Assembly (NCBI GenBank): GCA_012932295.1
Contig: JAAONU010000014.1
Span: forward strand, 2,622,501-2,686,500
DNA: 64,000 nucleotides
Reading direction: 5' to 3'
DNA from: Cyclina sinensis
Lineage: Eukaryota; Mollusca; Bivalvia; Venerida; Veneridae
Under the pieces are notes generated by a model. It had not been told where the DNA came from. It saw only the letters and a program-made list of their open reading frames with translations, and made no database searches. Made by a program: the position numbers and the translations under genes. This document shows, one piece after another, positions 1 through 12,226 of the stretch (positions are counted from its first letter, which is position 1; each line of letters opens with the position of its first letter).

Positions 1-834
1 ATATTACTAAAAAAAGGAGATTTTCAGCAGAGAAACAAGAACTCGTTTAAGCATTTATTTCACGGAAATGAAGTGGTTTTAAGTGTACCTTAAATGCTGA
101 TGCGTTTGCATTGGCGATTGCTGGCGCTTTTGCATTGGTGATTGGCAAAATCCGCTAGTTCATTTAGTAACACATATTTTTGTCTAACTTTTTAGTTAAG
201 AGGCAATTAACAATGAAAAAGTAATGCCATTTATTTAAAATAATTATAATATATCACAGTAAACTTCTTTTGCAAACATAGAATAATTTCAATTTCTTAA
301 GTACAATTATTTGCTGAATAATCAGAAACCTTGTAGAATTATAAGATGAAACTGATTCTCAGTATGGTTTTCGAGTCTTCTACAGATGATACAATTTTCT
401 GCTACATGCAATCATGCAACAGTTTAGAGTTTTATCTTTGATGTATATGCATCGGTTACCGGAGAGCTTTAAATACCCCTAACACAGACGCTTTACTGAT
501 CAGAAAAATGCAAATTTGGTTAAACTGTAAAATGACTAGTACGATAAAAAAAAAGCATGTACAATAGTGGTCAGTACTCTGAAAAATCTTCTCTTATACT
601 AATATGCAATTATCAGACTATTTATATCTCAGTCGGATTAAAGACGGGAGCCATTATCTCCTTTGTCATTTTTTCATTTAATTTCATAAAATATATTAAT
701 AGCACTTTGTTACATTGCTGGAGTTTTACATGATGAAGCTTTGAAAATTTAAAATAATTGACTTCCACTATTAGATTTCCTCAATTGTGATATACATGTA
801 AAATTATATTGTCATTTTCTATACAAATGTTGTT
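1..834. other. Intergenic, no gene seen
   Basis: AT-rich sequence with short homopolymer runs. No open frame of convincing composition, tRNA, or clear repeat structure is visible on either strand. Confidence 0.6.
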
Positions 835-1060
835 CCAAAACTTCTTTATAGTTCAGAAGTTTGGGGACTATACAATTACAAAGATATTGATAAACTTCAC
901 AAGATTTTACAAATATGATTTTATTGTCAAAAGGCAAACGCCAATGTTGTTTCGAACAAACTTGAAAAATATCCTTTATCTGTAATGTGGAATCATTGTC
1001 ATATATTTTACGTTCCCTTCTTCTGAAAGTTGCTGAAAGTGCACAACAAGAAATATCCTA
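835..1060 (+). mobile_element. LINE fragment (end of RT region), decayed
   Basis: One frame reads PKLLYSSEVWGLYNYKDIDK followed by LH, then a stop, and later LEKYPLSV in a shifted frame. This resembles the LLYGSEVWG ... GELGRYPLS stretch found after the reverse-transcriptase domain of many invertebrate non-LTR retrotransposons. It is short, interrupted and not functional. It may be the 5' part of the same kind of element whose 3' end lies at 5689-6355, because the two pieces are in the correct domain order and orientation. The family name (CR1/Jockey-like or other) cannot be fixed by eye. Confidence 0.55.
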
Positions 1061-4000
1061 AAAATATGGTTATGAATTATTGCCACTAACCGCTAATAAA
1101 GTTCAGTTTACTAATCATAATTCCTTTTGTTGTTCTTTTTTCTGCAGGCTTTATTAATTTATCTATGACGCAGTACTGTGTAGCCCATGTTGCATAGGAA
1201 GTACTTCACTATTCTTCTTTATAACTGTAGTTCATGAAACAATTTTGATAAAGTCACTGAATATTCAACTCAACAATATGATGGCAAAACAATGATTGGA
1301 AAGGCTTTCTTAGGGGTGATCGCGATTTTTTGTCGTATTGGAAAAGATTTAGATGAAAAGGGTAGTGCTAGTATTTTACAAATGACATTTTAACGATTGT
1401 TTGATATAAAATTTTCAGCCGACAGTACGAATGCACACTGTACATGAGAAAAATGTGTGACAAGTAGTTCAACGCAAAATCGCTTAGTTTTTCTAAACTA
1501 GTGGAGTCCGGGTGTTAAGTCCTTTGTAACAGGTCTTACTAGATATGCATGGTAACAATTTGTTTCATAACATTATAAATTAAGTCGGTGATAAAATATG
1601 GTTGTTTACCTTCTAATATAGTTAAAGCTGTTCGGTAATATTTCAAAGTAATGATATTTCACTCATAATCAGGTAAAGTTCAAAATTATGTTTCTAATAC
1701 CTGTTATAACTGGTAGACTGTATAATGTAGGTCACAGTTGTGAATCTTGTCCCACTGAAAAGACTTATATACATATAAAGTATTTGTTATTTTACAAATA
1801 GGTGTTATCTCAAGGCTACTAGCTCAAAGATCGAAATACTGTGTTCTTTTCTATTAACAAACTACGTGGTTAAATAATTAAGAAAATCTTCATAGCCATT
1901 TGAAAATAATAAATAAAAGCATTTGTTGTAAATCTTAAATTCAGTTGCTGAACATTCTCCTCATTTAGTTTAAAAAAACCTGTTCACAAAATCATTTAAT
2001 AACCTTGTTGAAGTTCGTCTTATTTCGCTCTTTGTTAATAATCTCTGGTCAAGGACGCCGAGCAAATTCACTCAGTACAAGTAGTTTGTGAACAGTCCCA
2101 CATACAATGTACCAGGAAGTATTACGTTTTTCAAACCAATCCTCTGTGACCCATACAGAATAGAATAAAACTCTCAAAGAAAGGAAAACAGCGAAATGAT
2201 GTATCGTTATCTTATCTGATAAACAACAAATTTTCTCACAGAATTCAGCTGGATAATGGCTGGACAAGACATTACTATTACGCAATACACCTAACATGCT
2301 CTGATGCTATTATCTACAGAAGAGACAGTAATAATCCTTCGAAGGATGAATTTGTTTTTATTTGTTTTTGTTTGTCTTATCACGTAAGACATAACCCCAA
2401 CATTCAAGGTCACCAAAGACGTAACTATCATGTGATATTTAGTCCTTTGGTGCGCAATAGAAAGCAAATAAAAAAATCACCAAAAGATAGGATAAATAGC
2501 TGTCTTAAAGGGGACACATCTATCTGTTGTTTTTATTTGTTTTTGGGGGGTTTTCTTTGTATTTTATTACATGCAGCTCTGCAATATTGTGCACACAATG
2601 TTTTTGTCGCCCTTTAATGTAAGGTCTACCTCAGTCCACACATTACGTGTTTTTATAGACATTGTGCAATGTTCCATTGTTTACATTTTTATCATGTGTC
2701 ATTACATATAAGGTGCAAATGGTATCTTGAGGATGATCAATGCAGACGGTTCTAAATGTATCTGTTTTTTTTTGTTAAAAAGAAATAATGCATGTATGTT
2801 TTGACCCTGTTATTTCCTGTAACTTTCCGGAAACTGGATCAATATTTTCGAATTCTTTTGGTAAATTTTAAAACTGGACATGTGCCTAAACTTACAAATA
2901 AATTCTTACAATTTTCTTTGGTTTTATTAACGGTGCGAATATGGGACTGAATGATGTTTTCAGTTAACGTCTCAGCACATCAGAATCCGTTTTATCACTT
3001 GAAATAAATCTTTCTCCCTTTGTCTTGTTATTACAATCCTTGATACATAGTTGTCTGTCTGGAAAAAATCATTTCAACGTGGTATTTTCCAAACACTTAA
3101 CACCTCCGTCGAAACAGTTATAGCTTTGCATTTCAATAAGACACTCAGTAAACATTGTTAACCAGTTAAAAATCTTACTCCTTCTTTTTCTGTAGAGACT
3201 CCTTTGTCATTGATTAACCATTTGCAATGCATGTCCTGAAATATAATAGGTTTACAAAACATCTAAAACATAGCATGGTGGTTTTGCGATGGAAAAATTT
3301 AGAAAAAGAAACAGTAATGTTATCTTAATGATTCAAACAGCTCCTGACTTTGTAACGCTGTTTGATCTATGGTGTCTCTGTACTTAATGTGTCTTTTTCA
3401 CAAAGATTGTTTTCTTCTAGAATTTACAAGTATACAAGATTATCTATGTTTCATTTATACTTGCCAAGGTGCTACTTTGCTACTTTCAGAATATTTGATA
3501 GTATGGTTATACTTTCAAAACTAATGGATCATTGAAGAATAGCACCTGTCAGATAATAAGTACTATTCTTAAACGTACCACGTCTTATGGCAAAAGAGTC
3601 AAAATTATTTATCTTATTTTTTTATATATATAACCTCACTGTTGAGCTATTAAGAGAAGATTACGTAACACAGTGCCGAATTGATATTGCATGACTTTAA
3701 TAAGTAGATATTTCTATATTCAGTCAACAAAGATGACAAACAGTTTAAATATATTTCGGAGTCACAAATTATTAATAAAGTATCCTAGATTACATTTGCT
3801 TCGATAAGTATATTGTTGATTTATCAAAACTTCTTAAGTAGATGCACGTTTATACCTGTTTCTGGCCGAATGTGTATACATACCTGTACTATACAATCAT
3901 AGTTGTATAGCCAATCCCCATCAACGCCGTATATTATTACAAATGATATTTTTGTTCTTTTATGGTCTGGTTTGTTGTTGTTTGTTTTTGTCTTTTTTTT

Positions 4001-5688
4001 TCGGACAAAAGTTTCAAGATAAATCTGTGACTAATTGTGTGATGGTTATAAACAACTTACTGTTTCTACACCTAAAGTTTCAGACAGATTAGATTCTCGT
4101 ATTTGTATACATGTTTCACGTAAGTCGGCACACTTACACTTGTCGAAAATAAGATCATACCGTGCATTCAGATTTAAGCGCATATAGCCTTGTGAAGTAT
4201 GGATGTGTCAACTCAATGCAATTTTACGTCTGGTTTTAACTGCTTTAAAATCCTTTTTGCTGCAATTCAATCTTTTCGGCAAATCAGATAGGATTTTATG
4301 ATAACACGTGTCTTTGACAGGCAAAGCCCTTCAATTGTTCGAGGGTGACATGTTTGTAGAAGGCCGAATGTTTTTATATGGTTCATCAATAATAACGACG
4401 AGACATACTACATTTTTCCACAAAGGCTTATTTATCAAGAAACATATATTTTCTACAAAGATAAAAAGAAATCATAAAATACCTTCGTGAAAATTGTGTC
4501 CTGGACGGCGATATATGCAATTAACAAGATTTGAACAGTTTTGCCTGTACACCGCCTGCCTTTAGCCAATCGAATAATTTCATATCACATGATAACAAAA
4601 TGGACGTCAAAAATCTTCAGCAATGAATGCGTAAATGGACTCGCCCAACCGCTATGTTTGTCGGGTAACTTATTCTTACAACTGAAAAATACCATCATCA
4701 AAGTACGAACTCAGTACCAGTCTTCAGGCTCTTGCAGGATAACACAGGATTGAGCAATATTTTTTGCTACATGTCATTTCTAACTAGAGAATGTAGTCTA
4801 AATAAGAGTATGTTTTGTTTGTTTTTTCCAAAACTTGCACTTAAAGAAAAACAATTAAATGCTTGCTTCCGGGCGATTCTAATCAGGATACAAACTCCCG
4901 CAGCGGTTACTTCCCCTGATCAGTACAGTAAAAATAGCAAAGCATGACGTACTCGGTACGAGGAGTTTGATCAGGATATATCCGTGTTTTATATATGCTT
5001 GTTTAAAATTAATTCTGTTTCTATTGTACATGTAATATTCTTATGATATTGAAGAATGGTATCTAGCTTTAGTTAAGTATATATTTTTTAGTAATAAATA
5101 AAGTAAAAAACTACGCAAATAGCTAAATAATTATGCGCAGACTGGTTTATAACAAAGCAATATTTACAAGTTATTTAATGCTGCAAATTTTAACATGATG
5201 TATAAAGATATTGGCATGCTTTTCATAAAGAAGCCAAATCATCCGCTTTCAAAAATAGCCTACGATAAAAACTACAATGTATGTTTCATCTACTGTATTA
5301 TTTCTGTGTGAAAAATATCAAATATAACTTCGCTTTTTACTGCAAAGCATGTTATAAAATTATCAAATCAATGAATAACGAACAAGAAATACATTCATCT
5401 ATGGATAAGACGTCATACATGGCTGAAAGGCGATTTCAAGCATTTTTGGAAATGCTAATACTTGTATGGCTATTAACTCTAAGCCGATTAGTGGAAAAAC
5501 AAGTCTTAGTACATGGCAGTTACTTCCCTTCTTTCAGTTGATAATGTTATATTGCCCGTTGTATAGAGCTGCAGATGCCACCCTATCGTTGGAACAAAGA
5601 AGCAAAAACTGTGTGGTTCATTTCGATCTTGATGCTGCAGATCTATATTGTAAGATGAAGGTAGTGGGATTCAGGAATAAAAGAATAA
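1061..5688. other. Intergenic, no gene seen
   Basis: AT-rich, with T-rich low-complexity patches near 2350-2560 and 3960-4000. Small open frames (for example 4308-4490, 5281-5541) have compositions expected of AT-rich noise and no recognisable motif. Part of it may be an insertion splitting the two LINE pieces on either side. Confidence 0.5.
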
Positions 5689-6355
5689 GTGTTTAATTTC
5701 GCTCTTAATGCATCATTTTTGAAGTCAATTGAAACATGTTTCAGATGTCATTGCATATTTTGGGCAAAACATGTTAAATCTCTTCTTGATGTTTTCGGGT
5801 ACGACTATGTTTGGTACAATTTCAACGATGATATTTCTATGAGTATTTTAAAAAAGAAAATTATTAGAAAACTATTTACTTATTTTATTTTACTTCAGAC
5901 TGTCAGCGCACTCGATAGCTATCGAAACTGGGAGATATATAGGAACTGATAGAATAAATAGAATTTGTCGATATTGCAACTGTAATGTAATCGAGTCAGA
6001 GTACCACTTTCTAATGACCTGTCAAAAATATTCAAATATCCGTACCAAATACATGCCACAAATTTCCTGTCCAAATCTTAATTTTTTTCTACCGTATGAT
6101 GGGTTCAAACAAAAAGAAAACTATATTGAACATGTGTAAATATCTGAAAGAAGCATATACTGTTAGAAATGATGTCTTATAAATGTACACTTTTTCTGAT
6201 CACTATGAATATATATACATATTTGTGGATAGATATAGTTTCATGTAAAATTGATTAATATGTTTGTATACATGATCAATATTTCAAGTATTTGTTCTGT
6301 TCATTAGCCAAAGGCAAGCTTTTGTCGATATTTGCTAATAAAAGTGGTTGTTGTT
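5689..6355 (+). mobile_element. LINE 3' end with zinc-knuckle tail, decayed
   Basis: The translation contains WAKHVKSLLDVFGYDYVW, then (after a frame change) IETGRYIGTDRINRICRYC and a CxxC...HFLMTC cluster, and finally KYLKEAYTVRND before a stop. This is the usual C-terminal layout of invertebrate LINE ORF2 proteins: a WAK/VKxLL block, a GRY block, a CCHC-type finger and a short helical end. Frame changes show that it is dead. The region ends near a GCTAATAAAA stretch and a TTGTTG run, as in LINE 3' tails. Recognition is from motif order, not a database search. Confidence 0.65.
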
Positions 6356-8969
6356 CAAAATAACCATGGATTTGAGGTCAATGTGCATGTTTAAGGACTA
6401 GGCAGTTTTAATTTTATCGAAATGTGGCCTAAGTTTGCTTCGCACCATACACCATTCAGCTGGAAATACAAATTCATTGTTACATGATGCATATGAATCT
6501 AAAATGCGTACGCTTTATTTGTTACATAAATTTTAACTATTTCTGTGAATGCAAACGATTGTAATGAATTCATATGTTTCTGTAATGCTTCGGTAGACTG
6601 GTGTTGGGGTGAGTTGCCCTTTTATCAGTTTCAGGAATATGGATAAAATAAATAATCGGTTGACGTTTTTGAATAAGAAAAATGGAAAGCTAAGTTCTTT
6701 AGGAACTCATTATGTAAGGATTCAGATTACTTGGGGAATTTAATAACCTGATGAAGAAAATTATTTATATTGTGCCAGAAAATTATGTAAACCTTTTAAA
6801 CTGCAGTTTTTATGTGGTTTTATTTCATTTGTTTTTTAATGTAAATACATTCATTTTGTTTTCATTCTATTTAATTCTTGTTACTCAGCTTTTGAAAATA
6901 GTTCATGCAAAACATCTGTTAAATAGCTCTAGGAAAATTACAAAGACAGTTGTTTACAGAGTATCTCCTAATATTCTGTTACCGTACGTAATGTCACTTA
7001 GGACAAACTAGACATCAGAAACAGAAAATTGAATTATGTGTTCTGTACTGTAAGTGGTTTCTGTCGACGTAATAACATTTAATTTCGAGTTTTAAAATTA
7101 AATTTGAGGATTTGTTTGAAATGTACTTCTAAAATTTCTTGCATCGAGCGAATTTGTTTCTCTGTAGAAATTCTTCAAGGAATGTTTCTAAATGTGGTGT
7201 TTTATAATAGATAGTTTGCTGACATGCCAAAAACAAATATTTTGTATTTTACTTTCTAGATACAATGCGCAGACCTGGTCCTAAATTCTTTTTTTTTCTA
7301 TATGCATTTGATGACAAGCTCGTAATATCTATCCTTTCAAAAGAAAAATGCATTCTGACCAAAACTGCTTTTTTATAGACATACACAACAACGCGTACAC
7401 AAAGAGCCTGTAGTGATGAAATAGATATAATAGATTTTAGAAAAAAAAGTTATAGACAAGTATTATTGTTCTGTTAGGGTTCAAGTCAAAATCATTTAAG
7501 ATCGCAGTGTTGATAAAAATCTTATTTTATAAAATTTCTGTTAGTTCTTCCGTTACAAACTCGGTAGAAGGTAAAACACAGTCATATTTCATAATGTAAG
7601 ACCCTTTTTTTCACTGACCTTAAAAAACAAATTAGGTTTTCTTTTTGTTTTTTTGTACATAGTTAAGTTCTAGTCACATACTTGGTGGTTGGGCGGATAA
7701 TGTAGACTACCTTCTACAGTCAACAAAGATGCAAATGCTACAGAGTGAAAACCTTGATATATGTTTCCTCTTTATTATGTAAATGATGCTGATCATTACT
7801 CGAGAATATGTTCTGCATCTGACCCAGGTTAAAATGCTTACCTACTTGAAAACGGCACGCTTGAAAAACGTTAACCAAAAATACTTGGTAAATACTGAAA
7901 CCTTTAAATGCATTAGAAATTGACCTGTTGAGAACCAATAGTTTTTAAATGTAAAATAATGCAAAGTTCAAGCACCTGTACATCTATATCCAGAAAACGG
8001 TACTCGTAAAACAATAAAATACTTCTACTTCCATTTATTCGGTGACAGTATATTTAAAACATCGAGAAAGGTTAAGATAAGCTTTGCAATAGTACTGGAA
8101 TGATCCCGCTAAATACAGAGGGTACAAAAATACAAGACTGCTAACACTGCAGTATGTTTCATACACCCTGTTCTTTGGTAATGTTTGGGGATAAGCAATT
8201 GTTCATGTTATTTTTATTCATCTTTTTCGATAGCATTAGGAAATTAAAGTGAATGTAAAAACGGTATTGATCATTTTCTACGTAAATTTGTTTGTAGATC
8301 ATATTTCGTTTAAGTTATCATCAATGTCCCTGTTCAGAGCTCTGACAAAATTAACACACTAAAAACTACAAGTGACAGTTACATCTTGGGATCTTTCAAA
8401 AACAACTACTGCTCATGCATGGCGCCAGTGAATATGCGACTTCAGTGTTTAAACTGAAATGAATTGCTTCCGTTTGCAACTTAAGTCAATAGCCTACTAA
8501 TTTTGAAAGATGTCTTCTTGTTTGAAAATGTTGTTAGCAAACAAATTGTTTTCTATTATGCATTTTATATATCGTCGCCTCTCGGGTGTTCTCGCGGTAT
8601 TTACGTAGCGTCATCTGCAAATTGTTGCAAACAAACGCACGTGACCTACTCATTAATGCTTTAAGAAAATACTTGCAGCTAACTGTACATAACTGAACCA
8701 ATTTCTGGTGAGTATTTCTAGAAAAAAACACAACATCTGTTTGTAAACGTTGGATAAATGCATATTAGAATGCACGTCTCCATTCATTTTTTGCATTATT
8801 TTTGCTTATTCTTTTTATTTCAGATTCGATGAGCAATGAGGGAAATAAAACCTTTGACAGAGATAACATGAAAAAAGCATATTAAGCAACATCAGGTGGC
8901 ATATCTGTGAAAAGGATCTCAAGGAATTACTCTGTCTCAGAACTCAAATGATGGGATAAGGTACAACGT
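6356..8969. other. Intergenic, no gene seen
   Basis: AT-rich sequence. The open frames at 6751-7011, 7738-7938 and 8534-8731 lack motifs, splice context or convincing codon use. Confidence 0.5.
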
Positions 8970-9212
8970 TATGGTGGCTGGTTTGTGCCATGTCGTATGA
9001 GCGTGTCTTCGGGGCGAAAATGCGAAAACACGAAAATATTTTTTTCACGTGGCGGGGCGAAATTGCAATTTTCGCGTGTTTTCGCCTAGCGACTTTTCGC
9101 CCCGCCACATGAAAACACGCCACATTCTATGTGCCGTGTCTGTACCTAAAGTTTGTCGTATCTTTGTATGGCGGGGCGAAACATGCCTTGCAAAAACACG
9201 ACAAATTATATA
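8970..9212. repeat. GC-rich 'cgaaaacacg' interspersed repeat with internal hairpin
   Basis: A locally GC-rich island in AT-rich DNA, built from recurring GCGAAAACACG-like words and GGCGGGGCGAA. The stretch at 9045-9062 is nearly complementary to 9095-9112 (18 bp, one mismatch), giving a hairpin with a ~32-nt loop. It looks like an interspersed repeat; the small open frame 9049-9252 across it is a by-product of the repeat. Confidence 0.55.
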
Positions 9213-9481
9213 TATCATTGATGTATTTGCAGTTTCTGTAATATTTCGTTAGATTGAATAACTATTAAAAATGTTTTGTTAAAATGATATTTTTGTACTT
9301 ATCAGGGAAGAAATAAACAATGAAAGCCAAGATTTTCATTATTTTTTATCGAATTTTCTTGGAACTACTTTGAATAGCGTCTCGCACGTGCAGACATAGT
9401 AAATATTGGGGTGCAACGGGTGGATAAGATGTTCATGTTATCACTGGTTTACTTTTTTCCGAAATAACACTGAAAAGCATG

Positions 9482-9576
9482 AAATAAATAGAATATTTGA
9501 TTTTTTTCAGTGTGTGATCGAAGTGAAATAAATTTTCGATCACACACTGAAAAAATCAAATATCCTCTATTTTATC
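9482..9576. mobile_element. Short foldback MITE-like hairpin
   Basis: Arms 9482-9522 and 9536-9576 are inverted copies. Both contain the core TCAGTGTGTGATCGAA or its complement and are separated by about 13 nt. The right end, read on the minus strand, starts ATAGAGGATATTTG, which also opens the larger palindrome at 63467. It has no coding capacity. A non-autonomous DNA transposon remnant is the simplest reading. Confidence 0.6.
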
Positions 9577-10512
9577 TACGTACTTGCCTATAACTAAATG
9601 GTTTCTTGATTTTTTTTACAAAATTCAATGGTAATCTTTAGGATTTTATTGTCGCTAAAGTATTCACAGTTATTAATCATTTTTTTCTGTTAAATGAACT
9701 TTAACTTTGTAGTTGCGTCTTTGGTGAGTCGACAGTTACAGTATGCATTCATTCGAGCATTCAGATATAGGTACACCTAGCATTGAGAAGCATTGAGAAT
9801 TTTATCTAAACAACGTGATTCTTGAGCAGGCTTCAATTCGTCTTGGAGTGTTCTTTGATATTTTCGAAAAATCAGATACCGCTTAAATCTTAGTTACTTC
9901 AGACATTTTAAGCTGTTCACTTTGAAAACGTGTCTGTTTTGGGTAAACATTGTTCGTGCCTATATTTGCTTTTGGTGTGTTATCAACTGAATCAGCAATA
10001 ACAATAAAAAGGGATACTGTTAAGCTATGGTGTCTTAAATATTGCATTTGTGCAAAACCTGCAATGGATTTTTTCCTAATAATTATCACTTAAATAGTTT
10101 TTGTTTCTCTAAAAATGTTAAAGTTTATGGAATAAGAGACGACCTCACAAAATATCTAGAAAGCCCTACGGGGTGTTTGCAGATGTAATATTATCGACCT
10201 TGCTATTCCCACTGTATCACCTTAGAATCGTAACAATTCTACTCCACGTAAAGCCCGAAGCACTGGCTATAAACTGACTCAAACACTATGTATTTAGATA
10301 CAGCATAATGATCACAATAATTTAGTTTGTTCCCAAAGCTAGTCATAGACTGACACTAATGCAAAAATGGCCAGGATAAGACGTAAAAGAAGCTGTTGAG
10401 ATTAGACGTAAAGACACATAAAGACCCGCTGCCAACTTGGTGTATGTGCAAAGCAGACACATTAGGAATTGAATATTACATATGGACACAATGAAGTGTC
10501 CTGTATAACAGT
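9577..10512. other. Intergenic, no gene seen
   Basis: AT-rich. The open frames at 9883-10089 (minus) and 10343-10555 (minus) have no recognisable features. The right end may include more of the decayed mariner's 5' part. Confidence 0.5.
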
Positions 10513-11315
10513 TCAGTTTTGAGGTGGTAAATAAATTTAAGAGCACGCAGGACACGTTGAAAGATGATCAAAATGTAGACTCCGCCCAATTGCAACCTCA
10601 GAAGAGTTCATCCAAAAAGATACTGACGTTGTTAACTTAGACGCGCACCTCACACTGCATCCGATAGCTAGCATAGTAAGTTTTCACCCTAAGTGTTTCA
10701 CGCATTCAAAAGCGTACGTTAAAATGCGATGCAACACTGCCAGATGGATACCACATTAGCTGACGGATCAACAAAAGCGCACTCGAGTCAGTACCCAAAT
10801 TATGACAAGAAAAGTTGTGTTTCCATTTTTTGTGACAGGGGACGAAACATGGGTCCACTTTTGTTAACCAACTCAAAAGGTTAGCATTAAAACATGAGCA
10901 ACAGAAGGATGTAGGCACCCTACCATTGCAAAAATGCTTACAAATGTGACAAAGGTTAAGTTTTGTTGTTGTTGTTCAATAAACGTGGCCCATTGCTTCA
11001 TGTTGCTGTTCCAAAAGGAAAATATGTCACTGTTGCTATAACAGAAACTATGTTATGAAACAAAGAAAAAGAAATGCGAAAATCGACGTCCAGATAGGGA
11101 TATACAATACACGGCTTTGTTGCATGACAACGCGCCATCACACAAATATTCAACTGGACAGGATTCTTTTGAAGATGCAGAAAAGTTCAGTTCGTGTAAT
11201 ACCCCATGTGCCTTATTCGCCAGTTCTAGCACCATGTGAGTTTTTAAATCATCGTAACCTTAGTTTTCGAAGAACAAAAAACCTGCAAATGTTCATTAAG
11301 AGCTTGCTAGGTTAA
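10513..11315 (+). mobile_element. Mariner-family transposase fossil
   Basis: Across several frames the plus strand shows mariner transposase landmarks in the right order: FEVVNKFKSTQDTLKDDQ, ARWIPH*LTDQQKRTRV, VTGDETWVHF (GAC of the first catalytic Asp near 10841), VAVPKGKYVTV, LLHDNAPSH (second Asp near 11126) and HVPYSPVLAPCEF, where mariners normally carry SPDLAPCD. Stops follow WIPH and WVHFC, frameshifts separate the blocks, and the third acidic position is Glu. The element is dead. I did not identify its terminal inverted repeats. Confidence 0.85.
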
Positions 11316-12026
11316 GAAACGCATTTGTTTTCACAAGCATGAAATTAAGTTACATAACGTCGCATAAAATGAACAAAGCATCTCTCCTAGAAGATTCAGT
11401 TTGTGGTTGTAAATGGTTTTTGCCTGTTCATTTACATTGAATTACAAGATTCTGTTTGTTCTAGAGATTAAGGAAATGACCTCTCAAAGTAACCTCATAC
11501 GTTCCACCAGTTTCAAGTTCTTTTGGGGTGAGTCTTTGAAAAAATACAAACGTGTTGTTTGATAGAAACACGATATGTTTCCAGAAACAGGAAATGAGTA
11601 CTAAGGGTGATAAGTATATTATTACAGTAGAGTCATAAAACGTGTCATTGGCGGCGCCGAGAACGGCGACGCCTATATTTGGATACTGTTTCATTTTGTA
11701 CCATGCGCTGACGTAATCAATTTGGGAGAATCTTGGATCATTATCAATGTAAAAAAGTCCGATTATTCTGTACATCACTTAAAATATGTCACTTCATAAA
11801 TAATATTTATTAATTTTAAAAATAAATTGATCCAAACAGGTAAGTTTGTATTTTTAATTAAAAGTTTTTGATGCAAAAATTACTGACTTAATGACTTTCC
11901 CCAAAACAAATCAGAGCGCTGCAAGTACTTGTGTATTCACTGCATGTATCTAGCAGTGTGTTGCTACTTAATCTGAAATGCAAATCTTTGTTAATTCTTT
12001 CAACTATAGCTATATAAAGAAAGTTG
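11316..12026. other. Intergenic, one unexplained minus ORF
   Basis: Contains a 105-codon open frame on the minus strand (11461-11778) with the segment NIGVAVLGAANDTFYDSTVI. I recognise no family in it, and no matching exons are evident on either side. It could be an orphan exon, a retroposed fragment or chance. Nothing else is visible here. Confidence 0.4.
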
Positions 12027-12226
12027 AAAAGGTCGGACTTGTAATCTAAGGATCGCTAGTCAAGACACGAGTTCGAACCCCGTCAACGGCCGTGTCGGCA
12101 TCGGTTATTTCCTTCAGCAAGAAACTTTATTGTCATTACTTAGTACTGGTTGGTTCCAGGGACGGATTTGAGAATGATTCTATTAGCTAAAAGCTTTCGT
12201 CACAATCGAAATAAAATTGTTTTGTA
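12027..12226 (+). mobile_element. tRNA-derived SINE
   Basis: The head resembles a tRNA, with a clear B box (GAGTTCGAACCCCGTC near 12070) and a weaker A-box region near 12030. A body follows with GCAAGAAACTTTATTGTCAT and TACTTAGTACTGGTTGGTT, then a tail ending AATAAAATTG. The tRNA head, unrelated body and A/T-rich tail are the SINE layout. The copy is diverged and lacks an obvious target duplication. Confidence 0.6.

Noticed and set aside
9049..9252. 67-codon plus-strand frame
   Set aside because: Lies in the GC-rich cgaaaacacg interspersed repeat and is explained by it.
11461..11778. 105-codon minus-strand protein
   Set aside because: No recognisable family, no splice partners and AT-rich composition; kept only as an unexplained frame in the intergenic entry.
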